From: Bradyrhizobium arachidis
GTDB lineage: Bacteria; Pseudomonadota; Alphaproteobacteria; Rhizobiales; Xanthobacteraceae
Length of the DNA stretch: 64,000 nt
Direction of reading: 5' to 3'
Assembly (NCBI RefSeq): GCF_024758505.1
Contig: NZ_CP077970.1
Location: 434,001-498,000, forward strand
The notes beneath the pieces are model-generated. The model saw only the letters and a program-made list of their open reading frames with translations, searched no databases and was not told the DNA's origin. The translations under genes and the position numbers were made by a program. Below, one piece after another: positions 9,975-17,332 of this stretch (within the stretch, counting starts at the first letter, position 1; every line of letters starts with the position of its first letter).

Positions 9975-10850
9975 TTAACCCCAACCCTGCCGTTGAAAAA
10001 ATCCCGCAATCTCCTCTGCCGCGCGCTCCGGATCCTCGCGATGGGGGAAGTGTCCGACGCCGCTGAACATTGCGAGATCGAGATCGGTGAAGGTTTCGCT
10101 GATACGATCAGTCCAGGCATAGGGAAACAGCGGATCGTGCTCGGCCCAGCGCACGCAGGTCGGCACCGCGATCGGCGGTGATATTGGCGCTTCCCCCTTC
10201 ATCATGGCGACGCGCGCCGCATGGGCCGCGCGATAATGCGCAAAGCCGCCCGCAAGATTGCCATCCTCAAAGAAATTATCGGCGAAGGCATCGAGCACAT
10301 CGTCGAAGGCGTCCTTGCGATGCGACCAGGTCTTGAGGAAATGCGCGATATAGAGCCGGCAGTTTTCGCGCGTCGTGCCGACGAGCTTTGGGGCCATCTC
10401 CATCTGGTGGAACGACTGGTACCAGATGTGGTTGAGCCGGTCGGGCGCCGCCATGCGCGGGCCGATGCCGGGATAGACGAAATCGAAGAAGAACAGCCCG
10501 GCGAGCCGCTCCGGCACACGGCGGGCGAGGGGCTGCATCACGGCGCCGCCGACATCATGGCCGACGACACCGAATCGCGCGATCCCCAGCGCATCCATCA
10601 GGGCCACCATGTCGGTGGCGTGCTGGTCCGGCCCGTAAGGGCCATCAGGCTTGTCGCTGGCGCCGAAACCGCGCAAATCGGGCGCAATCAGCGTGAAGCG
10701 GCCTGAAAGCCGCGTCATCACCGGCTCCCAGGTCAGCCAGAATTCCGGCCACCCATGCAGCAAAAGCAGCGGCTTGCCCTCGCCCAGGCGGGCCACATGG
10801 AAGCTGGCACCATTGGCTGTGACCTTGAGATGCTCCATCTCTGTTCCCAT
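9975..10850 (-). CDS. Alpha/beta hydrolase, epoxide hydrolase/dehalogenase type
   Basis: A 291 aa hydrolase with an aspartate nucleophile: HGWPEFW (32-38, oxyanion HGxP), APDLRGFGASDKP, the nucleophile elbow VVGHDVGG with D99, and a late VGHFPHREDPE supplying the catalytic His. This combination is found in epoxide hydrolases and haloacid/fluoroacetate dehalogenases rather than serine esterases. The frame extends upstream, but that part is the antisense of tRNA-Ser and is not coding. MGTEMEHLKV or, four codons later, MEHLKV is the start. There is no signal peptide. Confidence 0.87.
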   Translation of the reverse strand: MGTEMEHLKVTANGASFHVARLGEGKPLLLLHGWPEFWLTWEPVMTRLSGRFTLIAPDLRGFGASDKPDGPYGPDQHATDMVALMDALGIARFGVVGHDVGGAVMQPLARRVPERLAGLFFFDFVYPGIGPRMAAPDRLNHIWYQSFHQMEMAPKLVGTTRENCRLYIAHFLKTWSHRKDAFDDVLDAFADNFFEDGNLAGGFAHYRAAHAARVAMMKGEAPISPPIAVPTCVRWAEHDPLFPYAWTDRISETFTDLDLAMFSGVGHFPHREDPERAAEEIAGFFQRQGWG

Positions 10851-10957
10851 GCCGCAAAGAGGTGGCGGAATTTCGCCCCAGCCGCCTTGTCTGGCCCGCC
10901 ATCCTCGCCTAGAAGACACCCCGACCACAGGGGCTCTGCCCCCGATTTGGCCCTCAA

Positions 10958-11047
10958 GGAGAGGTGGCAGAGTGGTTGAATGCACCGCACTCGAAATGCG
11001 GCATAGGTGCAAGCCTATCGGGGGTTCGAATCCCTCCCTCTCCGCCA
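10958..11047 (+). tRNA. tRNA-Ser (anticodon CGA)
   Basis: A 90-base class II tRNA with encoded CCA. The acceptor stem GGAGAGG pairs with CCTCTCC, with discriminator G. The anticodon stem CCGCA/TGCGG encloses loop CTCGAAA, giving CGA at 10992-10994. There is a long variable arm, a GGTTCGAATCC T-arm, and a D-arm with GGTTGAA. It decodes UCG serine codons. Confidence 0.97.
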
Positions 11048-11068
11048 TATCGCCTTGAGCCAAGAATC

Positions 11069-11845
11069 CTACGGCCTCACGCCGGGTGCCTCCACCTTCA
11101 TGCCGCGTGCGCGTGACATCAGATAGAGCTCGAGCTCGACCATCTCAGGGGCGCCGTAGTCGTAAGGCTGTGCGCGGATGCCGGTCATGCAGCTTCGCAG
11201 GCGGCGCTGCAATGATCCGAGCGTCTGCCATTCCAGGCGGTAGAGGGGATAGCCGGTCGGGTGGGCCTGCGTGATTGCGGATCCCGCGAGGCGCTTGTCC
11301 CAGTTGTCATCGTGGCAATTCGTGCAGGCGAGATTGAGCTGGCCCTGCCGTCGCATAAAGAGATCGCGCCCGCTGGCGATGAATTGTGCGAGTTGCGGAT
11401 CGCCGCCGGTCTCGATCGGCATCTCGCGCGACTGCCGCGCAACGAAGGCGGTGAGCGCGAGCAGGTCGCGGCTCTCATAGGCGAGCGGGCTCGCCTGCTG
11501 ATGATTGGCCCGGCACAGATTGATCCGCTGCTCCAGGTCGACCAGGCGGCCGAGCGTCTTGTCGAAGGCCGGATAACGCGCGGCAACACCCTTCATGCTC
11601 GTGCGCGCGTCCTGATGGCAATCGGCACAGGCCTTGGCGGCAATGCCGTCCTTGCGAGTCCACAACGCTTCGCCGTCGAGGACCCAGAGCATGCCGGGAT
11701 TGGATGTGTCGTCGTCCTGGATCGCCTTGGTGTCAGGAGCCATGAAACTGTAGCTGGAGCGGCGCTCGGCTTGCGGGATTTCGCCGGCGACCACCGCTTG
11801 AGCCGTTGCCAGCGCAGCGATCGCGATGATGCCCAAAAATCTCAT
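11069..11845 (-). CDS. soxA: Sulfur-oxidation diheme cytochrome SoxA
   Basis: Catalytic subunit of SoxAX, which joins thiosulfate to the SoxY cysteine in the periplasm. A Sec signal ends near AQAVVAGE. Two heme sites follow, CADCH (73-77) and CTNCH (174-178). C111 is a plausible axial ligand, and C219 in RSCMTGIRAQPY is the active-site cysteine. Length 258 aa fits the diheme class. It overlaps soxZ by four bases and is the last gene of the sox block; the usual neighbour soxB does not follow. Confidence 0.95.
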   Translation of the reverse strand: MRFLGIIAIAALATAQAVVAGEIPQAERRSSYSFMAPDTKAIQDDDTSNPGMLWVLDGEALWTRKDGIAAKACADCHQDARTSMKGVAARYPAFDKTLGRLVDLEQRINLCRANHQQASPLAYESRDLLALTAFVARQSREMPIETGGDPQLAQFIASGRDLFMRRQGQLNLACTNCHDDNWDKRLAGSAITQAHPTGYPLYRLEWQTLGSLQRRLRSCMTGIRAQPYDYGAPEMVELELYLMSRARGMKVEAPGVRP

Positions 11846-12162
11846 TCGACGACGATCGACGCCGAGGCGGTCTCGGAAAAGCCGTTGTCACCGATCCATT
11901 CGAACTCGAACTTGCCGCTTTCGGTCGCCGTCGTGAAGAACGTGATGAACGGATTGGCTGATATTGCCGGATAGAGATCGGCACGAAAGATCTCGGCGCC
12001 ATTGTAGCGGCAGGCAAAGCTCGTGATGATGTTGCGCGGCACCACCTCGCCGGACGCGGTGTGGCGATAGCCTGTTTCCATGATGTGCGACATCAGCGTC
12101 TTGATCTCGATCACATCACCGCGTTTGGCCTTCGCCGGCACGTTGATGAGGGCGGCGGGCAT
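11842..12162 (-). CDS. soxZ: Thiosulfate oxidation carrier subunit SoxZ
   Basis: A 106 aa immunoglobulin-like partner of SoxY in the SoxYZ carrier. The family pattern is clear: KRGDVIEIKTLMSHIMETGYR, then IITSFACRYNGAEIFRADLY and a C-terminal FEWIGDNGFSETASASI. It has no signal peptide and is expected to be co-exported with Tat-dependent SoxY. Its start codon overlaps the end of soxY and its end overlaps soxA, indicating translational coupling. Confidence 0.96.
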   Translation of the reverse strand: MPAALINVPAKAKRGDVIEIKTLMSHIMETGYRHTASGEVVPRNIITSFACRYNGAEIFRADLYPAISANPFITFFTTATESGKFEFEWIGDNGFSETASASIVVE

Positions 12163-12641
12163 CAGATCACCTCCTCGGTGCAGGCGGCGAGCGTCACGAC
12201 GATGTCGACGGTGGCCGACCAGAACGTGTCGTCGGATAGCCGCGCGATCGCGACCACCTTCTGGCTGTCGGCGAGGCGGATGCGGGTCGACACCTGCGCG
12301 CGGCCGGCCCGCGGCCCGAGATGGAAGTTGCCGATGTTTGGCTGCGGGTTCTTCTCGTTGAAGACGTGGATGCTCTTCACATAGTCGTTCGCCGTCATCG
12401 GGCTGGTGACGCTTACCGTCATCGGCACCGTGTTGCCGTTCTCGACCAGCGGCGGAATGTCGAGCCTCACCCTACCGGTTCGCACATTGGCTTCACCGAC
12501 GACGTTGCGGATCGCCGCTGACAGCATGGCCGGCGTCGCATCGGCCGGGCGCACTGTGACAACGGGCGCTGTCACCAGCGCGGCCGCGCCGCCGGCGAGG
12601 CCCAAAAACGTTCGGCGCGTGGGTGGGTGAAAGTTCGTCAT
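12162..12641 (-). CDS. soxY: Thiosulfate oxidation carrier SoxY, variant C-terminus
   Basis: SoxY carries pathway intermediates on a C-terminal cysteine. The N-terminus holds a Tat motif (TRRTFLGLAGGAAAL), and the mature domain matches SoxY (VKSIHVFNEKNPQPNIGNF). The usual flexible end is GGCGG, with Cys next to last. Here the protein ends VVTLAACTEEVI, with C154 preceded by two alanines and followed by five residues. The Cys is retained, but the glycine swinging arm is not. It is 159 aa and sits between soxX and soxZ. Confidence 0.93.
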   Translation of the reverse strand: MTNFHPPTRRTFLGLAGGAAALVTAPVVTVRPADATPAMLSAAIRNVVGEANVRTGRVRLDIPPLVENGNTVPMTVSVTSPMTANDYVKSIHVFNEKNPQPNIGNFHLGPRAGRAQVSTRIRLADSQKVVAIARLSDDTFWSATVDIVVTLAACTEEVI

Positions 12642-12650
12642 TCTGCTGTC

Positions 12651-13103
12651 CTAGTCACGCAGCGTCACCAGATACGCCACGATGTCTTCGATCTGTTCCG
12701 CCGACAGGATCGGCTTGCCGCGCCAGGCATTACCGACACGGTCGAATCCGTCCACGCGGTAGTACGACGGCATGATCGTCGCGGCATTGAGACGCGATGC
12801 ATCCACCAGCCGCAACCTCAACTGTCCTTCCGACCAGCGGTTGCCGCTGCCGGACAGATTTGGCGCAAGATCGCCCTGGAACTTCTGCTCGGGGAACGGC
12901 CCGCCGTGACAGAGGATGCACGTCGAGGCGCGTTCGACCACCAGCGCGCGTCCATGCGCCGCGTCGCCATTGGCTCCCGTCAGCGGTTCCGGGATCGCGT
13001 CACCGACGATCGCGTAGGAGTGCAGGCTCTCCTCGGCCTCGGCGGGCCGTGGTGCTGCAAGCCAGGCGATTGCGACGAGCGCTATGGTCGATGCCCTAGC
13101 CAA
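12651..13103 (-). CDS. soxX: Sulfur-oxidation monoheme cytochrome SoxX
   Basis: Monoheme c-type subunit of SoxAX, 150 aa. A Sec signal ends at about AEAEES. The heme motif is CILCHGG (C62, C65, H66), followed by the SoxX pattern GDLAPNLSGSGNRWSEGQLR. The axial Met candidate lies in ATIMPSYYR. Its start overlaps the end of soxF by eight bases. It would pass electrons from thiosulfate conjugation to a cytochrome c. Confidence 0.95.
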   Translation of the reverse strand: MARASTIALVAIAWLAAPRPAEAEESLHSYAIVGDAIPEPLTGANGDAAHGRALVVERASTCILCHGGPFPEQKFQGDLAPNLSGSGNRWSEGQLRLRLVDASRLNAATIMPSYYRVDGFDRVGNAWRGKPILSAEQIEDIVAYLVTLRD

Positions 13104-14367
13104 ACGTGTCCACCGTTATGGCTTTGAACCAGTCCAGCGCCTGTTCCGCCTCGCGTTGGCGCACCTCGCGCGATGCGTCGACGGGGCTCGTGGTTGCTTC
13201 GACCTCGGCGTACTGATCTTCCTTGGGCTGATAGATGCCCTTCAGCGAAAACGCGTAGCTCGGCGCCACCGTGTTGTAGCAGGCGCCGTTGAGCCGCGGC
13301 ATGTCCGCCGGCTTGCCTGTGAAGGCGTTGACGATCGCCGCCGCGCAGGCCTTGCCTTGTGCGCTCGCGGCGGACGCCGATTTCGGGATACCGCCGGCGA
13401 TGGCGGCATCGCCGATGACATGGATGTTGGGCGCGATTTTTGACGCAAAGGTGACGGGATCGATCGGGCACCAGCCGGTGTGGTCGGCGGCGCCGACGAT
13501 CTCGGCGATACGACCGGCGCGCTGCGGCGGAATCACGTTGGCGACCTGTGCGGTGTAGTTGCCGAAATCGGTGACGATCTCGTTGGTCGCGGGATTGACC
13601 GACGTGACGCGCCCGCCCTGCGACAGCGCGATGCGCTCGATCATGCCGGGATAGAGCTCCTGCCAGGCGCGCTCGAACAGCTTTTGCTGCGAATAGCTGT
13701 CCTTGGCGTCGAGAATCAGGATTTTTGAGCGCGGCTTCCGCGCTTTCAGGTAGTGCGCGATCAGGCTGGCGCGCTCATAGGGCGCGGGCGGACAGCGCAG
13801 GGGCGCGGCCGGGACCACGATCGCGACGACGCCGCCATCGTCCATGGCCTCGATCTGCCGCCGCAACACCACCGTCTGCTCGCCGGCCGTCCAGGCGTGC
13901 GGCATTTTTGCTGACGCGGGTTCGTCGTAACCCGGCAGCGCATCGAAGCGTATCTCGATGCCGGGCGCGAGTACCAGGCGGTCATAGGCGAGCGTGCGGC
14001 CGTCGGCGAGGCGGATCGTGCGCGCTTGCGCATCCACCTTCACGGCGGCCTGTGCGACGACCGTGACGCCGTCTGCCGCGATCCTGTCGTAGGTAAAGGT
14101 CTGCTCGGACAATTGGCGCAGGCCCGCGATCACTTCATTGCTGAACGGGCAGGCCACGAATGTCGGGCCCGGCACGATCAGCGTCACCTGCAGTCTTGAA
14201 TCGAGCCGGCGCAGCGCACGCGCGCAGGCCGCGCCGCCAAATCCGCCGCCGATCACGGCGACGCGCGCGCTCCCTTGCGCGAAGGACGGGCATGCCAGCG
14301 CGGCCGCCGCAAGGGCGGCGGCTCCGCGGGCGACATCTCGCCGCGTCGGACGATGCGTGACGGCCAT
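13096..14367 (-). CDS. soxF: Flavocytochrome c sulfide dehydrogenase flavoprotein (SoxF/FccB-like)
   Basis: FAD-dependent sulfide:cytochrome c reductase flavoprotein, periplasmic. The N-terminus has a Tat motif (TRRDVARGAAALAAAA). The Rossmann loop is VAVIGGGFGGAACARAL (37-53). Redox cysteine candidates are C73 in FVACPFSN and C300 in TGWCPIDP. HVIGDAAIAGGIPKSASAA is the second FAD contact. At 423 aa it matches FccB/SoxF. No cytochrome partner (SoxE/FccA) lies beside it. It heads the sox genes, 57 bases after the molybdopterin subunit gene. Confidence 0.92.
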   Translation of the reverse strand: MAVTHRPTRRDVARGAAALAAAALACPSFAQGSARVAVIGGGFGGAACARALRRLDSRLQVTLIVPGPTFVACPFSNEVIAGLRQLSEQTFTYDRIAADGVTVVAQAAVKVDAQARTIRLADGRTLAYDRLVLAPGIEIRFDALPGYDEPASAKMPHAWTAGEQTVVLRRQIEAMDDGGVVAIVVPAAPLRCPPAPYERASLIAHYLKARKPRSKILILDAKDSYSQQKLFERAWQELYPGMIERIALSQGGRVTSVNPATNEIVTDFGNYTAQVANVIPPQRAGRIAEIVGAADHTGWCPIDPVTFASKIAPNIHVIGDAAIAGGIPKSASAASAQGKACAAAIVNAFTGKPADMPRLNGACYNTVAPSYAFSLKGIYQPKEDQYAEVEATTSPVDASREVRQREAEQALDWFKAITVDTFG

Positions 14368-14424
14368 GCGCGATGATCCGAAAGGACGAGCGCGGCGGCC
14401 GCGAGGGGCCGCCGCGCGTCAGTG

Positions 14425-16608
14425 TCAGGCGAAGGTGATGTTCTGGTCGCGCAGCGGGAATGAGCGGACCCGCTTGCCCGTCGCCGCGAAGTAGGCGTTG
14501 AGCACCGCCGGCGCTGCGACGCCGATGGTCGGCTCGCCGACGCCGCCCCAGAACCCGCCGCTCGGCACCATCACCGACTCGACCTTCGGCATCTCGTTGA
14601 TACGCATCGAGTTGTAGGTGTCGAAGTTGGTCTGCTCGATGCGGCCGTCCTTCACGGTGCAGCCGCCATAGAACAGGGCGCTCAGGCCGTAGACGAAGGA
14701 GCCTGCGATCTGCCGTTCCACCTGCGCCGGATTGACGACGTAGCCGGGATCGGTGGACGCGACGATGCGATGCACCTTGATCTTGCTGCCTTCGCTCACC
14801 GAGATTTCGGCCGCACCCGCGACGTAGCTTCCATAGCCCATCACCTGCGCAATGCCGCGGTAGATGCCTTTCGGTGCCGGCTTGTCCCAGCCGATTTTCT
14901 CGGCCACGGCGTTGAGCACGGCCAGGTGCTTCGGATGCTTGCCCATCAGCTTGCGGCGGAATTCGAGCGGGTCCTGGCCTGCGGCCTTGGCCAGCTCGTC
15001 CATGAAGCATTCCATGTAGATCGCGTTGTGGTTGACGTTGACGCCGCGCCAGAAGCCGGGCGGGACGTGCGGATTGCGCATGGAATGCTCGACCAGCAGG
15101 TGGGGCACCGAATAGCCGATCGCGGCTTCGCCCGTTTGGGCGACGCCCTGGAATGCGGCCGGATCCATGCCGTTCTGCAGCGCTTCGGGGCGGACCGAGA
15201 ACAGGATGGATTGTCCTGACAGCCGGTAGTGCAGCGCGACCAGATTGTTGTCGGCATCGAACGCGCCGGTCAGCTTGCATTGCGTGATCGGATGATATTT
15301 GCCGTGCAGCATATCTTCTTCACGCGACCACAATAGCTTCACGGGCGTGCCCGGCATCTGCTTGGCGACCGCGACCGCCTGGCGCACATAGTCGGTCATG
15401 CCGCGACGACCGAAACCCCCGCCGAGCATCTGCTTGTGCACGTCGACTTTCTCCGCTGGCAAGCCGGAAGCCTCCAGCGCTGCTGCGAAGGCGGCTTCGC
15501 CATTCTGCGTGCCGCACCACACCTCGCATTTGTCCGGCGTGTAGAGCACGGTGGCATTCATCGGCTCCATCGTGGCGTGGTTCTGGTAGGGATAGCTGTA
15601 GATGGCCTCCACCTTCTTCGCCGCGCCGGCGATGGCCGCCTTGGCATCGCCGTTCTTGTTGCCGACATAGGCCGGCTGCGCATCGTCGAGCCCCTCCGCC
15701 AGCCACTTTGCGATCGTCTCGCTGGAGACTTTTGCGTTGTCGCCTTCGTCCCAGACGATAGGCAGCGCATCTAGCGCCGTCTTGGCGTGCCACCAGGTAT
15801 CGGCGACGACGGCGACCGCGCTCTCGCCGACTTTCACCACCTTCTTGACGCCCTTCATGCCGGCGATCTTGGCTTCGTCATAGCTTTTCAGCTTGCCGCC
15901 GAATACCGGGCAATCCTTGATCGCCGCGTTCAGCATGCCCGGGAGCTTGACGTCGATGCCGTAGATCATCGCGCCGGTGGTCTTGTCGGCGGTGTCGAGC
16001 CGCTTCAAGCCCTTGCCTGCGATCTTCCAGTCTTTTGGATCCTTCAGCTTGACGTCGGCCGGCGGTTCGAGCTTCGCGGCCGCTTCCACCACCTTGCCGT
16101 AGGTCGTGGTCTTGCCCGACGGCGTGTGGGTGATGACGCTGTTGGATGCCGTGCATTCGGACGCCGGCACCTTCCATTCGTTGGCCGCCGCCTGGATCAG
16201 CATCATGCGCGCGGTGGCGCCGCCCTTGCGGACATAGTCGTGCGAGGAACGGATGCCGCGGCTGCCGCCGGTCGAGAAGTCGCCCCAGACGCGCTTGCGG
16301 GCGACGCTCTGGCCGGGGGTCGGATACTCGGTCGTCACCTTCGACCAGTCGCATTCGAGCTCCTCGGCGACGAGTTGGGCGAGGCCGGTGAGCGAGCCCT
16401 GGCCCATCTCGGAACGGGCGATGCGGATCACCACGGTGTCGTCGGGCCGGATCACGACCCAGGCGTTGACTTCAGGCGAACCGTCGGCCGCGCGCACCAC
16501 TGTCGGGCCGAAGGGAAGGTCGAGGCCGAGTGCGAGGCCGGCGCCGGCCGTGGCCGCGCCGATCACGAACGAGCGGCGATTGAGCTTCGGCATGATGTGC
16601 TGATTCAT
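14425..16608 (-). CDS. Xanthine-dehydrogenase-family molybdopterin subunit (IorB-like), Tat exported
   Basis: Large molybdenum-cofactor subunit related to isoquinoline 1-oxidoreductase beta, 727 aa. The N-terminus NRRSFVIGAATAGAGLALGL is a Tat signal. Cofactor-binding segments include EMGQGSLTGLAQLVAEELE, LGGGFGRRG and a near-terminal GVGEPTIGVA with E692 as the probable catalytic Glu. The start is fixed by GAGGAGG six bases upstream. It follows the iron-sulfur subunit closely. The substrate, an aldehyde or N-heterocycle, is unknown. Its position directly upstream of soxF suggests a shared transcript. Confidence 0.92.
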   Translation of the reverse strand: MNQHIMPKLNRRSFVIGAATAGAGLALGLDLPFGPTVVRAADGSPEVNAWVVIRPDDTVVIRIARSEMGQGSLTGLAQLVAEELECDWSKVTTEYPTPGQSVARKRVWGDFSTGGSRGIRSSHDYVRKGGATARMMLIQAAANEWKVPASECTASNSVITHTPSGKTTTYGKVVEAAAKLEPPADVKLKDPKDWKIAGKGLKRLDTADKTTGAMIYGIDVKLPGMLNAAIKDCPVFGGKLKSYDEAKIAGMKGVKKVVKVGESAVAVVADTWWHAKTALDALPIVWDEGDNAKVSSETIAKWLAEGLDDAQPAYVGNKNGDAKAAIAGAAKKVEAIYSYPYQNHATMEPMNATVLYTPDKCEVWCGTQNGEAAFAAALEASGLPAEKVDVHKQMLGGGFGRRGMTDYVRQAVAVAKQMPGTPVKLLWSREEDMLHGKYHPITQCKLTGAFDADNNLVALHYRLSGQSILFSVRPEALQNGMDPAAFQGVAQTGEAAIGYSVPHLLVEHSMRNPHVPPGFWRGVNVNHNAIYMECFMDELAKAAGQDPLEFRRKLMGKHPKHLAVLNAVAEKIGWDKPAPKGIYRGIAQVMGYGSYVAGAAEISVSEGSKIKVHRIVASTDPGYVVNPAQVERQIAGSFVYGLSALFYGGCTVKDGRIEQTNFDTYNSMRINEMPKVESVMVPSGGFWGGVGEPTIGVAAPAVLNAYFAATGKRVRSFPLRDQNITFA

Positions 16609-16618
16609 GGCTGCCTCC

Positions 16619-17068
16619 TCACGCGCTCGCGGCAGCATGGATCGCCTCGCGCACCTGCTGGAAGGTGCCGCAACGGCAGATATTGGTGATGGCTTCGTTG
16701 ATGTCGTCGTCGGTCGGCTTCGGCTTCTCTTGCAAGAGCGCCGCTACCGCCATGATCATGCCGCTCTGGCAATAGCCACATTGCGGGACATCGCTGGCGA
16801 TCCAGGCGAGCTGCACCTTGTGCAGGGCGCCATTGGCCCCGAGGCCTTCGATCGTGGTGATCTGCTTGCCGGCGGCCTCGGCGACCGTAACGCCGCAGGA
16901 GCGCATCGCGACGCCATCCACGTGCACGGTGCAGGCGCCGCATTGTGCAATGCCGCAACCGTATTTCGTCCCTGTCAGTCCCACATTCTCCCTGATAGCC
17001 CAAAGCAGCGGCGTGTCGTCTTCAACGTCCACATTGATCGTCTTGCCATTGATAGTGAGGCTTGCCAT
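16619..17068 (-). CDS. [2Fe-2S] subunit of the molybdenum hydroxylase (IorA-like)
   Basis: Electron-transfer subunit, 149 aa, with the two iron-sulfur clusters of this enzyme family. The plant-ferredoxin type cluster uses C38, C43, C46 and C58 ([12 protein letters not shown]). The helical type uses C97, C100, C131 and C133 (CGYC ... CRC). The ATG at [10 protein letters not shown] has AGGGGA at five bases. Its stop codon lies within the ribosome-binding region of the large subunit, so the two are coupled. It is probably piggy-backed through the Tat pathway by its partner. Confidence 0.94.
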   Translation of the reverse strand: MASLTINGKTINVDVEDDTPLLWAIRENVGLTGTKYGCGIAQCGACTVHVDGVAMRSCGVTVAEAAGKQITTIEGLGANGALHKVQLAWIASDVPQCGYCQSGMIMAVAALLQEKPKPTDDDINEAITNICRCGTFQQVREAIHAAASA

Positions 17069-17332
17069 CGCGGTCCCCTGATTCGTCCGATCCACCGATC
17101 GGACTTCGCCACGATGTTGGACTCGAAACTGGAATCGCTCAAATCAAGAAAACGAATGCCGGGGTTGCGGCAACGTTTGGCTACTGCGGGGAATAGAAGC
17201 GAGCGTCGCCACATCGAGATGGCGGCGGGCAGCGGTGGTGGGCGATGCGAACCTGGCTGTTATGGGAAATCCCCACGTCCTGCCTTGACTCTATCTTTGG
17301 TTGTGGAACCATCGCGCCCATTGGATCGGGCG

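Noticed and set aside
9957..9985. TGGGGTTTAACCCCA palindrome at the hydrolase stop codon, considered as an operator
   Set aside because: It lies at the 3' end of the gene and overlaps the stop codon; it is more likely a chance or 3'-end hairpin.
10851..11063. Upstream extension of the alpha/beta hydrolase reading AEREGFEPPIGLHLCR
   Set aside because: This is the antisense of tRNA-Ser(CGA), a well-known false extension; the tRNA is complete on the other strand.
14425..17068. Assignment of the molybdenum hydroxylase to carbon monoxide dehydrogenase
   Set aside because: No FAD-binding medium subunit is present and the large subunit has a Tat signal, unlike CoxL; it fits the IorAB type.
16607..17332. 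Long N-terminal extension of the phosphoesterase frame
   Set aside because: It is antisense to the iron-sulfur subunit gene and to its promoter region, and shows no protein-like pattern.
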